Origin: Candidatus Thiodiazotropha taylori
GTDB taxonomy: Bacteria; Pseudomonadota; Gammaproteobacteria; Chromatiales; Chromatiaceae
Length of the DNA stretch: 6,560 nucleotides
Assembly: GCA_019100305.1 (NCBI GenBank)
Contig: JAHRHW010000253.1
Location: 1-6,560 of the forward strand
Direction of reading: 5' to 3'
In this document: one piece after another, positions 1 to 5,408 of the stretch
How the letters are laid out: each line of letters begins with the position of its first letter
Numbering within the stretch: the first letter of the stretch is position 1
The notes under the pieces: generated by a model
Told to the model about the DNA's origin: nothing
What the model saw: the letters and a program-made list of their open reading frames with translations, nothing else
Database searches by the model: none
Position numbers and translations under genes: made by a program

Positions 1-854
1 AACTGATTATCCCCGTTGTTGCAGTGGCTGCGGTGTTTTTCTATTCGGCGACTTTCATTGTCAATCAATGGGAAGTTGCTCTGAAGCTGCGTCTGGGTGA
101 AATCGTCGCAACCGATTACAAGCCTGGTCTGCACCTGATGTGGCCAATCATCAACAATGTCCAGACCTTCGATGCGCGGATTCAGACCATGGACTCTCGT
201 CCTGAGCGTTTCCTGACTGCAGAGAAAAAAGACGTAATCGTTGATTATTTCGCCAAATGGCGTATCGCCAATGTGGCCCAGTACTATCGCTCCACAGGCG
301 GCAGTCTGGACAAGACCGCCCGGCTGCTCCAGGAACGAATCAATACCAGTCTGCGTGATGAGTTCGGTAAGCGCACCGTGCAGGATGTTATTTCCGGTGA
401 GCGTACCGAGATCATGGCAAAGCTCACCAAGGATGCCGATTCCATGGCGGCGGAACTTGGGGTTGAAATCCTCGATGTACGGGTCAAGCAGATTGATCTG
501 CCGCCTGAGGTCAGTGAATCGGTCTACCAGCGTATGCGGGCAGAGCGTGAGCGTGTTGCCAGAGACCTGCGTGCAAAAGGTGCCGAAGCCGCTGAACGAA
601 TTCGCGCCAATGCGGACCGCGAGCGTATCGTCATCGTCGCTGATGCCTACAAGGAAGCTGAGGTATTGCGTGGTGAGGGTGACGGCAAGGCTGCCGAAAC
701 CTATGCCAACGCCTATCGTCAGAACAGTGAGTTCTATGCCTTCTATCGAAGCCTGAATGCCTATAAAAACAGCTTTCAGGACTCTTCCGATGTGATGGTG
801 TTGCAACCGGATTCGGACTTTTTCCGCTATCTGAAAAACAGCACCGGCCAGTGA
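1..854 (+). CDS. hflC: HflC, SPFH/band-7 regulator of FtsH protease (5' truncated)
   Basis: HflC pairs with HflK at the inner membrane and forms the large complex that surrounds and modulates the FtsH protease. The window cuts the 5' end. The frame is open from the first base, with the first whole codon at position 3, giving 283 residues against about 330 for E. coli HflC, so the GTG at 24 is internal and not the start. The visible N-terminus is the hydrophobic anchor (LIIPVVAVAAVFF). The band-7 domain follows, with HflC-typical stretches DARIQTMDSRPERFLTAEKK, DEFGKRTVQDVISGERTEIM and LGVEILDVRVKQIDLP. Next comes an Ala/Glu/Arg-rich helical segment (RMRAERERVARDLRAKGAEA) and the family ending FYAFYRSLNAYKNSF...LQPDSDFFRYLK. 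The TGA is at 852-854. hflK should lie immediately upstream. The family assignment is secure, and the function is taken from the family. Confidence 0.97.
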   Translation, partial: LIIPVVAVAAVFFYSATFIVNQWEVALKLRLGEIVATDYKPGLHLMWPIINNVQTFDARIQTMDSRPERFLTAEKKDVIVDYFAKWRIANVAQYYRSTGGSLDKTARLLQERINTSLRDEFGKRTVQDVISGERTEIMAKLTKDADSMAAELGVEILDVRVKQIDLPPEVSESVYQRMRAERERVARDLRAKGAEAAERIRANADRERIVIVADAYKEAEVLRGEGDGKAAETYANAYRQNSEFYAFYRSLNAYKNSFQDSSDVMVLQPDSDFFRYLKNSTGQ

Positions 855-868
855 TTCAAACCTGACTT

Positions 869-898
869 ACCCGTCTTCACCTGATGGTGGAGTCGGGT
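869..898 (+). other. Hairpin 14 bases after hflC stop
   Basis: The arms at 869-881 and 886-898 pair over 13 positions with one T-T mismatch and one G-T wobble, around the loop TGAT. No T-run follows, so this is not a canonical intrinsic terminator. It could protect the 3' end of the hflXKC message from exonucleases or help pausing; that role is inferred. Confidence 0.45.
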
Positions 899-1130
899 CT
901 GTCGGGCCACTGAATCTGATCAAAGAACAGACCGGTAATGATCGCGAATCACCGCAAAAGGTGCAGAGAGCTCAACCATTGCAGCCGCTATTTACATGGA
1001 TTGGTGTGATTGGCGTTCATTTGCGGTCAATTCCATAGGCTGATTAACCCCCTTCATGATGATCGATGAATGGACAACGGATGCCCACTCTGGGAAAATG
1101 TCCGGCGGCCTGAATAAGGCGTCAATACAG

Positions 1131-1156
1131 GACCGGGACGATCCCGGTTTTTTTTT
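1131..1156 (+). terminator. Strong intrinsic terminator directly before the DUF2065 start
   Basis: The stem ACCGGGA / TCCCGGT (1132-1138 with 1142-1148, loop CGA) has seven pairs, extended by a G-T wobble at 1131/1149. It runs into nine consecutive T residues (1148-1156). This is a textbook rho-independent terminator. The unusual point is its place: GGGGT, the likely ribosome-binding site, begins at 1157 and the next gene starts at 1169, so no promoter fits between. DUF2065 and hisZ must therefore be expressed by read-through, unless a promoter lies inside the DUF2065 gene for hisZ. That suggests attenuation, or alternatively a small RNA or hflC transcript that normally ends here. Confidence 0.88.
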
Positions 1157-1161
1157 GGGGT
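1157..1161 (+). promoter_or_regulatory. Ribosome-binding site abutting terminator T-run
   Basis: GGGGT resembles GAGGT with one substitution that still allows a G-U pair to the 16S rRNA tail. Its last base is 7 bases before the ATG at 1169. It supports that start, which is also the first possible in-frame start because a TGA lies in frame at 1163. Its contact with the terminator T-run is what makes it unusual. Confidence 0.6.
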
Positions 1162-1168
1162 ATGACAG

Positions 1169-1354
1169 ATGTGGCATGATCTGCTTGTTGCGTTGGCTCT
1201 GCTGTTGGTGATCGAGGGTATATGGCCTTTTCTGAATCCCAACAGCATGCGCTCAATCCTGCTGATGATTGCCCAACACGACAACCGATCCATGCGTCTC
1301 AGCGGTCTGGTCAGCATGGTTTCCGGGGTTATCCTGCTCTATCTGGTGAATTGA
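1169..1354 (+). CDS. yjeT: DUF2065 small membrane protein (YjeT-like)
   Basis: This 61-residue protein has two hydrophobic segments, at about residues 3-21 (LLVALALLLVIEGIWPFL) and 44-60 (LSGLVSMVSGVILLYLV). A short polar loop joins them. The pattern VIEGIWPFLNP, then an Arg-rich loop and RLSGLVSMVSG, matches the DUF2065 family, which includes E. coli YjeT. Family length is normally about 60-65 residues, so it looks intact. Its biochemical role is unknown. The position between hflC and purA is the same as in E. coli, which strengthens the call. It ends 5 bases before hisZ, so the two are probably translated from one message. Upstream, a terminator lies only 12 bases from its start. Confidence 0.9.
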   Translation: MWHDLLVALALLLVIEGIWPFLNPNSMRSILLMIAQHDNRSMRLSGLVSMVSGVILLYLVN

Positions 1355-1359
1355 TCTTG

Positions 1360-2544
1360 ATGATGGAAAACGAACGTTGGATATTGCCTGACGGCATAGA
1401 TGAGGTGCTTCCCCAGGAGGCGCAACTCGTGGAGAGTAAGCGGAGAGAGCTATTGGATCTCTACCGCAGCTGGGGTTACGACTATGTGATCCCGCCGTTT
1501 GTTGAGTTTCTGGACTCTCTGCTGACTGGAACCGGCAGCGATCTGGACCTGAATACGTTCAAGCTGACTGATCAGATGAGCGGCAGGCTGATGGGGATCC
1601 GAGCCGATATCACCCCACAAGCGGCACGCATCGATGCCAATCGAATCCAGGCGCAACACCCCACCAGACTCTGTTATCTGGGTACAGTCCTGCATACCCG
1701 ATCCGATGGTTTTGCCGGTACCCGCAGTCCATTGCAGATCGGTGCAGAGCTGTATGGCCACTGCGGAATCGAGAGTGACATCGAAATCCTGCGGCTGATG
1801 ATGGAGACATTGAATAAGACCGGGGTAAAAGAAGTCTATCTCGACCTGGGCCATGTGGGCATATTCAAGGGGCTGGCAGAACAAGCCGGCTTGAACAAAC
1901 GGCAGGAGCGGGAGTTGTTCGATGCTCTGCAACGTAAGGCGCTGGCGGAAATTGAGAGCCTTTTGGCCTCGTTTGATATTGCCGGGGAACATGCCGCCAT
2001 GCTGCTGCGCCTCGGAGAGCTGAATGGGGACAAGGCGTTGAGCCAGGCTCGAGAAGAGCTCAAACAGGCTTCACCGAAAGTGATTGAGGCGTTGGACTAC
2101 CTGCAGGCCGTGGCCGAGCAGATCGCGCAATGGCTACCCGATGTGCCGGTACACTTTGATCTGGCGGAACTGAGAGGCTATCACTTTCATACCGGGATTG
2201 TATTTGCAGCTTTTGTACCGGGGAATGGCAAGGAGATCGCCAGAGGGGGCCGCTATGACGCCATCGGCAGCGTATTTGGACGTGGCAGACCGGCAACCGG
2301 TTTCAGCACCGATCTAAAGAATCTGATCCGGGTTGCACAACCCGAATTGCAGCTCACCGACGAAAGGGTGATATTTGCGCCGGTCGCTGATGATCCGACG
2401 CTAAGCCAGGAGATTGCAAGACTTCGCGGTGAAGGTCACCGGGTAATCGCTGCTTTGCCTGGTCAATCCGGAGGAGCGGCCGAGATGGGCTGCCAACAGC
2501 AGTTGCAGTGGCTGGATGGCCGCTGGCAACTTATTTCTGTTTGA
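1360..2544 (+). CDS. hisZ: HisZ, ATP phosphoribosyltransferase regulatory subunit
   Basis: HisZ is a histidyl-tRNA-synthetase paralogue that lacks tRNA-charging activity. It binds short-form HisG to make active, histidine-sensitive ATP phosphoribosyltransferase, the first step of histidine biosynthesis. The 394-residue product begins ENERWILPDGIDEVLP, the usual HisZ opening. The class II synthetase-like core shows RADITPQAAR (81-90), QIGAELYG (126-133), AELRGYHFHTGIVF (269-282), ARGGRYD (294-300) and GRPATGFSTDL (309-319). Only a short C-terminal portion follows (about 330-394) instead of the full anticodon-binding domain of HisS, as expected for HisZ. The frame is open upstream to 1222, but that part overlaps the DUF2065 gene and is not HisZ-like. 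ATG 1360 has GGTGA ten bases upstream; ATG 1363 is the alternative. Its presence implies that the genome encodes the short HisG elsewhere. Confidence 0.96.
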   Translation: MMENERWILPDGIDEVLPQEAQLVESKRRELLDLYRSWGYDYVIPPFVEFLDSLLTGTGSDLDLNTFKLTDQMSGRLMGIRADITPQAARIDANRIQAQHPTRLCYLGTVLHTRSDGFAGTRSPLQIGAELYGHCGIESDIEILRLMMETLNKTGVKEVYLDLGHVGIFKGLAEQAGLNKRQERELFDALQRKALAEIESLLASFDIAGEHAAMLLRLGELNGDKALSQAREELKQASPKVIEALDYLQAVAEQIAQWLPDVPVHFDLAELRGYHFHTGIVFAAFVPGNGKEIARGGRYDAIGSVFGRGRPATGFSTDLKNLIRVAQPELQLTDERVIFAPVADDPTLSQEIARLRGEGHRVIAALPGQSGGAAEMGCQQQLQWLDGRWQLISV

Positions 2545-2588
2545 TTTTATAAATATATCTGTAAGAATCGACAGGTTTTGTAATAAAA

Positions 2589-2605
2589 ATCCGGTGTACC
2601 CGGAT
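2589..2605 (+). other. Small hairpin in the purA leader
   Basis: ATCCGG (2589-2594) pairs with CCGGAT (2600-2605) around the loop TGTAC. GTTTTT follows only after five further bases (2611-2616), so this is at best a weak terminator for hisZ. It may instead be structure in the purA 5' leader. The surrounding 81-base hisZ-purA spacer is AT-rich and could hold a purA promoter, for example TTGATT at 2541 and TAAGAA at 2562, but the spacing is a short 15 bases. Confidence 0.4.
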
Positions 2606-2625
2606 CTAACGTTTTTGAGAGAACC

Positions 2626-3918
2626 ATGGGCAAGAATGTCGTAGTTATCGGAACACAGTGGGGAGACGAGGGCAAAGGCAAGGTTGTTGACCTGTTGACT
2701 GACAAGGCGTCTGCCGTAGTCAGATTTCAGGGGGGACACAATGCTGGGCATACCCTGGTTATCGATGGCGAGCAGACCGTACTGCACCTGATACCCTCGG
2801 GTGTGTTGCGTGAAGGGGTACGTTGCCTGATCGGCAATGGTGTGGTGTTGGCACCAGATGCCCTGTTGGAGGAGATTGAAATGTTGGAGAAGGGCGGGGT
2901 GCCTGCCTCTGACAGAATGGGAATCTCCGAATCATGCCCACTGATTCTGCCCTATCACATCGCTCTGGATGCAGCGCGTGAAAAGGCCCGTGGTAAAAAA
3001 GCCATTGGTACCACCGGGCGGGGGATCGGGCCTGCCTATGAAGATAAAATCTCCAGACGGGGGATCCGGCTGGGTGAGATCTTTGACCAGGCACACATCT
3101 CTGAGCGCCTGCGGGAAGTGATGGAGTACCACAATTTTGCTCTCAAACATCTGTTTGAGTATGGCGAAGTTGACTATCAGGAAGTGCTCGATCAGCTGCT
3201 GGTGCAGGCTGAGCGACTGAAGCCGATGGTGGAAGATGTTACCGGTACGCTGCATCAGTTGCGTCAGGAGGGTAAGCATGTGATGTTCGAAGGGGCTCAG
3301 GGCGCCCTGCTGGATATCGATCATGGTACCTATCCCTATGTCACATCCTCCAATACCACCGCTGGTGGCGCTGCAACCGGCACCGGTATCGGTCCCCGCT
3401 ATATCGATTATGTCCTGGGTATTGTCAAAGCCTACACAACTCGTGTCGGCGCCGGTCCTTTTCCAACCGAGCTGTTTGATGAGGATGGCAATCATTTGGG
3501 TACAAAAGGTCACGAGTTCGGGGCCACCACGGGACGTAAGCGGCGTTGCGGCTGGTTGGACAGTGTGGCGCTGCGTCGTTCGCTTGATATCAACAGTGTC
3601 AGCGGCATCTGTATCACCAAGCTCGATGTGCTGGACGGCCTTGAGAAGATCAAGATCTGTGTCGCCTACAAACTTGATGGTCAGGAAGTGACAACGCCAC
3701 CCTGCGGCGCTGATCAGTTTGAAAAATGTGAGCCGGTCTATATCGAGATGCCGGGTTGGCAGGAGTCGACAGTCGGTGTTACCGATTACGATCAACTGCC
3801 ACAGGCTGCCAGAGACTATCTGAGTAAAATTGAATCCCTCTGCGATACGCCGATCGATATTGTCTCAACCGGCCCGGATCGTAATGAGACAATCATCCGT
3901 CGTCATCCATTCGATTAA
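2626..3918 (+). CDS. purA: Adenylosuccinate synthetase
   Basis: PurA is a cytoplasmic enzyme that joins IMP and aspartate using GTP to make adenylosuccinate, the committed step from IMP to AMP. The 430-residue length is normal for bacterial PurA. Diagnostic motifs are QWGDEGKGK at 11-19 (phosphate loop, with catalytic Asp14) and QGGHNAGHT at 35-43 (catalytic His42). GTTGRGIGPAYEDK lies at 128-141 and GAGPFPTE at 275-282. GATTGRKRRCGW at 299-310 forms the IMP/aspartate-binding loop. TKLDVLDGL at 331-339 carries the guanine-specificity TKxD, and STGPDR at 414-419 is near the end. GAGAGA at 2617-2622 is a suitable ribosome-binding site for the ATG. It follows hisZ on the same strand after 81 bases, so read-through or its own promoter is possible. 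The sequence is complete, with no key residue missing. Confidence 0.99.
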   Translation: MGKNVVVIGTQWGDEGKGKVVDLLTDKASAVVRFQGGHNAGHTLVIDGEQTVLHLIPSGVLREGVRCLIGNGVVLAPDALLEEIEMLEKGGVPASDRMGISESCPLILPYHIALDAAREKARGKKAIGTTGRGIGPAYEDKISRRGIRLGEIFDQAHISERLREVMEYHNFALKHLFEYGEVDYQEVLDQLLVQAERLKPMVEDVTGTLHQLRQEGKHVMFEGAQGALLDIDHGTYPYVTSSNTTAGGAATGTGIGPRYIDYVLGIVKAYTTRVGAGPFPTELFDEDGNHLGTKGHEFGATTGRKRRCGWLDSVALRRSLDINSVSGICITKLDVLDGLEKIKICVAYKLDGQEVTTPPCGADQFEKCEPVYIEMPGWQESTVGVTDYDQLPQAARDYLSKIESLCDTPIDIVSTGPDRNETIIRRHPFD

Positions 3919-3940
3919 TAGATTCAATCAGCTCATGATG

Positions 3941-3969
3941 ATGATGCGGAAGGCTCTCTTCCGCATCAT
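3941..3969 (+). terminator. Hairpin terminator after purA
   Basis: The arms ATGATGCGGAAG (3941-3952) and CTTCCGCATCAT (3958-3969) form a perfect 12-bp stem around GCTCT, 22 bases after the purA stop. The following sequence TCATTTAT is only moderately T-rich, so termination may be partial. The position between convergent genes fits a terminator for purA. Confidence 0.7.
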
Positions 3970-3998
3970 TCATTTATAAAGTTATTAAGCAGATTTAT

Positions 3999-4026
3999 CC
4001 ATGCCTACCCATTAGTGGGTAGATGG
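3999..4026. repeat. Inverted repeat in the purA / RDD convergent spacer
   Basis: CTACCCA (4005-4011) and TGGGTAG (4016-4022) pair perfectly around TTAG. An outer CCAT / ATGG pair (3999-4002 with 4023-4026) follows after a two-base bulge. Neither strand shows a T-run beside it. It could be the RDD gene's transcript end, or a copy of a dispersed REP-like element; one copy in the window cannot tell. Confidence 0.5.
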
Positions 4027-4093
4027 CTACTTACAAAGGATTAGCGGCCTTAGTAGCGTCGAACTTTCCTCTCAGACCAAAATGTGATCTTGG

Positions 4094-4543
4094 TCAAGTT
4101 TTTGTCAGAATCAGACGGGTTCCAGAGAGCCGGTCATGCCAAGCCATGTTGTCGCTATCAAACACCACCCAGAAAAACCCCAAGCCGAAAACCAACAGCG
4201 AGAGTATGGCGGCGAAGTGGCGTTTCAGTGCCAGCTTCCAATCCACTGGCAGTCCCTCCGTTGTGACCAGTTTGAGGCGCCAAGCACGCATACCCAAGGT
4301 TTGGCCACCCCTTATCCAGAACCAGCAAAAGAATACTAATGGTATGATCTCAAAGAGAAATATCTGAAAAATCAGCAACCAGTTACCGGTCGGGTTACCA
4401 AACGGCAGTGTGACTGCTGCAGTGGCGACAAACACCAACGCTGTCAGCAAAAGGCTATCGTAAAAGATTGCACCGAGACGTCTCATCAGCCCGGGAGCTA
4501 CTGCGTCAGTGAGTTGGTTGGGGCTCTGTGATTGTTCAGTCAT
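4094..4543 (-). CDS. RDD-family integral membrane protein
   Basis: This 149-residue membrane protein has three hydrophobic segments, at about residues 25-47, 54-77 and 107-128. It carries the hallmarks that name the RDD family: RRLGAIFYDSLLL near the N-terminus (Arg21/22 and Asp29), GGQTLGMRAWRLKLV at 79-93, and WHDRLSGTRLIL at 135-146 with the C-terminal Asp137. The length fits single-domain RDD proteins. Their functions are mostly unknown; transport or ion-exchange roles have been proposed for some members, and nothing here selects one. It converges with purA and diverges from the PilZ gene, so it is probably monocistronic. No Shine-Dalgarno site is visible before the ATG, and no alternative in-frame start exists nearby. 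An imperfect pairing (GACCAA / TTGGTC, 4075-4095) overlaps its stop codon. Confidence 0.93.
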   Translation of the reverse strand: MTEQSQSPNQLTDAVAPGLMRRLGAIFYDSLLLTALVFVATAAVTLPFGNPTGNWLLIFQIFLFEIIPLVFFCWFWIRGGQTLGMRAWRLKLVTTEGLPVDWKLALKRHFAAILSLLVFGLGFFWVVFDSDNMAWHDRLSGTRLILTKT

Positions 4544-4549
4544 GATCAG

Positions 4550-4555
4550 ATAATA
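4550..4555 (-). promoter_or_regulatory. Possible -10 element for the RDD gene
   Basis: On the minus strand TATTAT (one mismatch to TATAAT) ends six bases before the ATG at 4543, which would put the transcript start at or next to the start codon. There is no clear -35 match 16-18 bases upstream, so this is weak. The missing Shine-Dalgarno site makes a leaderless message conceivable. Confidence 0.25.
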
Positions 4556-4603
4556 CCGCTCGTAAAAGGGAAAACCCTAACAGTCAGACGCGATAATCCG
4601 AAT

Positions 4604-4631
4604 TTGAAAATTGCACTGCAGGATCCATACT
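4604..4631 (+). promoter_or_regulatory. Sigma70-like promoter for the PilZ gene
   Basis: TTGAAA (4604-4609, five of six to TTGACA) and CATACT (4626-4631, four of six to TATAAT) are separated by 16 bases. A start near 4638 would give a leader of about 37 bases ending in the strong GGGGAG ribosome-binding site. The location in a divergent spacer supports the call. Confidence 0.5.
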
Positions 4632-4674
4632 TTAAGTTCATGTTCAGAGACATCTGATTACGGGGAGCCAAAGC

Positions 4675-5076
4675 ATGGAACACAGATGTGATCACAGAAA
4701 ATTGCTTTCATGTGAGATCACCATCAAAGATCACAAACTCGGTAAGCTGAAAGGGAAAGTTCGTAATATCAGTCTTAGTGGCATGTTAGTTGATATTGGT
4801 GAAGACTCACAGCAGATTAATACAATTGTTGAGGTCTCATTCCCTGTCGAGGCCTGCGCTGGTACCAGCCAGTGTCGTGCTAAAGCCATGGTTGTACATC
4901 AACAATCGGGTTGTCTGGGGCTCATGTTCAGTGAGCTTGATTCCAGTGTCAGGCAGATGCTTCGAAAAGCGCTCTATGGATATGCCACAGTGGCAGAGAG
5001 AGCCTACCTCTACCAGGGTTATAGAACCACCCTAAATCATGATCCGGTGAAATCCCTGAGGGCTTCGACATACTGA
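4675..5076 (+). CDS. Single-domain PilZ protein, probable c-di-GMP receptor
   Basis: This 133-residue soluble protein shows the two parts of the PilZ c-di-GMP-binding site: RxxxR as R4-CDH-R8 and (D/N)xSxxG as N31-I-S33-L-S-G36. It also has the late strand motif LGLMF at 81-85. The beta-barrel should cover about residues 4-95, followed by a basic/helical tail (RQMLRKALYGYATVAERAYL). Proteins of this type bind c-di-GMP and then alter a partner, such as motility, polysaccharide or transcription machinery; the partner cannot be read from this window. ATG 4675 has GGGGAG at 4662-4667, seven bases upstream. The gene has its own likely promoter and a strong terminator, so it is probably a single-gene transcript. 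The nearby downstream gene encodes a membrane sensor that might make or break c-di-GMP, but that is unproven. Confidence 0.93.
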   Translation: MEHRCDHRKLLSCEITIKDHKLGKLKGKVRNISLSGMLVDIGEDSQQINTIVEVSFPVEACAGTSQCRAKAMVVHQQSGCLGLMFSELDSSVRQMLRKALYGYATVAERAYLYQGYRTTLNHDPVKSLRASTY

Positions 5077-5107
5077 TTACAAATACCTCCTGAATAATAA
5101 CGATTCC

Positions 5108-5125
5108 AATCCAGTTAACTGGATT
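5108..5125. repeat. 18-bp perfect palindrome after the PilZ gene
   Basis: AATCCAGTTAACTGGATT is its own reverse complement over all 18 bases, with no loop. It lies 31 bases after the PilZ stop and 7 bases before the terminator stem. A spacerless palindrome suits a dimeric DNA-binding protein better than an RNA hairpin, but its position at a gene's 3' end makes an operator role uncertain. Confidence 0.6.
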
Positions 5126-5132
5126 TATTGAG

Positions 5133-5160
5133 AAAGACGCGTTAAGCGTCTTTTTTTTTT
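5133..5160 (+). terminator. Strong intrinsic terminator of the PilZ gene
   Basis: AAAGACGC (5133-5140) pairs with GCGTCTTT (5146-5153) around GTTAA, and an unbroken run of ten T residues spans 5151-5160. It separates the PilZ transcript from the downstream sensor gene. Confidence 0.93.
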
Positions 5161-5314
5161 GCTGAACGGGCCAATAAACCGCTTAAAATGGCAAGCTGAA
5201 GCGTTTTGAGGCGTAGTGCGCTTATCGCCAGCATACTCCCGCTGCAGATAACATACTGAGTCCCTGGGTCAATAGGACTGGAATCGATAGGTCAAGAAGA
5301 GTACAAATAAGCCA

Positions 5315-5342
5315 TTGAATCTAAAAAATATCACGATTTAAT
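5315..5342 (+). promoter_or_regulatory. Probable sigma70-like promoter for the sensor gene
   Basis: TTGAAT (5315-5320, four of six to TTGACA) is followed after 16 bases by TTTAAT (5337-5342, five of six to TATAAT) in an AT-rich patch. A start near 5349 would give a leader of about 60 bases before the ATG at 5409. Confidence 0.45.
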
Positions 5343-5375
5343 TATGCGATATGCCGAAACTAAAGCAATAACAGG

Positions 5376-5401
5376 CAGCAGACAGATTTTACAGCAGACA
5401 G
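5376..5401 (+). repeat. 10-base direct repeat beside the sensor gene's start
   Basis: CAGCAGACAG occurs at 5376-5385 and 5392-5401, a 16-base period. The second copy overlaps the weak AGG ribosome-binding site (5400-5402). It could be a protein site, a duplication or chance. Confidence 0.45.
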
Positions 5402-5408
5402 GCAAAGC

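Larger units (their letters stand above)
855..1168 (+). other. 314-base non-coding spacer / leader between hflC and DUF2065 gene
   Basis: I see no convincing gene here on either strand. The stretch contains a hairpin just after hflC (869-898), a small stem-loop CCCA-CTC-TGGG (1084-1094) and a strong terminator at its right edge (1131-1156). No clear sigma70 promoter stands out; TTGCGG at 1021-1026 has no good partner -10. It may be a long hflC 3' untranslated region, the leader of the DUF2065-hisZ transcript, or a small RNA gene ending at the terminator. Short open frames at 938-1009 (23 codons, three scattered His) and 996-1043 (15 codons) lack ribosome-binding sites and are not called. Confidence 0.6.
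5161..5408. other. Non-coding gap before the sensor gene
   Basis: Together with 5077-5160 this makes a 332-base stretch without a gene. The left half (5161-5300) shows nothing I can name. The right half becomes AT-rich and holds a probable promoter (5315-5342) and a short direct repeat (5376-5401). In the sensor's frame a TAA lies at 5361 with no start codon before 5409. A 62-codon minus-strand frame (5360-5548) overlaps the sensor start and looks spurious. Confidence 0.55.

Noticed and set aside
938..1009. 23-codon frame with three His as a possible histidine leader peptide
   Set aside because: The His residues are scattered (5, 14, 20) and not clustered, no ribosome-binding site is present, and it ends more than 120 bases before the terminator.
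996..1043. 15-codon frame with two Trp (MDWCDWRSFAVNSIG)
   Set aside because: It has no ribosome-binding site and no nearby tryptophan-related gene; chance is the simpler explanation.
1222..1359. Upstream extension of the hisZ frame by 46 codons
   Set aside because: It overlaps the DUF2065 gene in another frame, and HisZ proteins begin at the sequence found from 1360. The extension carries no HisZ similarity.
1450..1992. 180-codon minus-strand frame inside hisZ
   Set aside because: It is a shadow of hisZ with no recognisable domain.
2603..2618. PurR-box-like sequence (core AACGTTTT) before purA
   Set aside because: Only the central bases fit the E. coli consensus, the outer positions fail, and the presence of PurR in this lineage is unknown.
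2932..3795. 287-codon open frame on the minus strand inside purA
   Set aside because: It lies wholly opposite a complete, motif-perfect purA gene. Its translation resembles no family I know and looks like the complement of purA codon bias.
4023..4367. 114-codon plus-strand frame over the RDD gene
   Set aside because: It is opposite a clear RDD gene, is basic and low in structure, and shows no family features.
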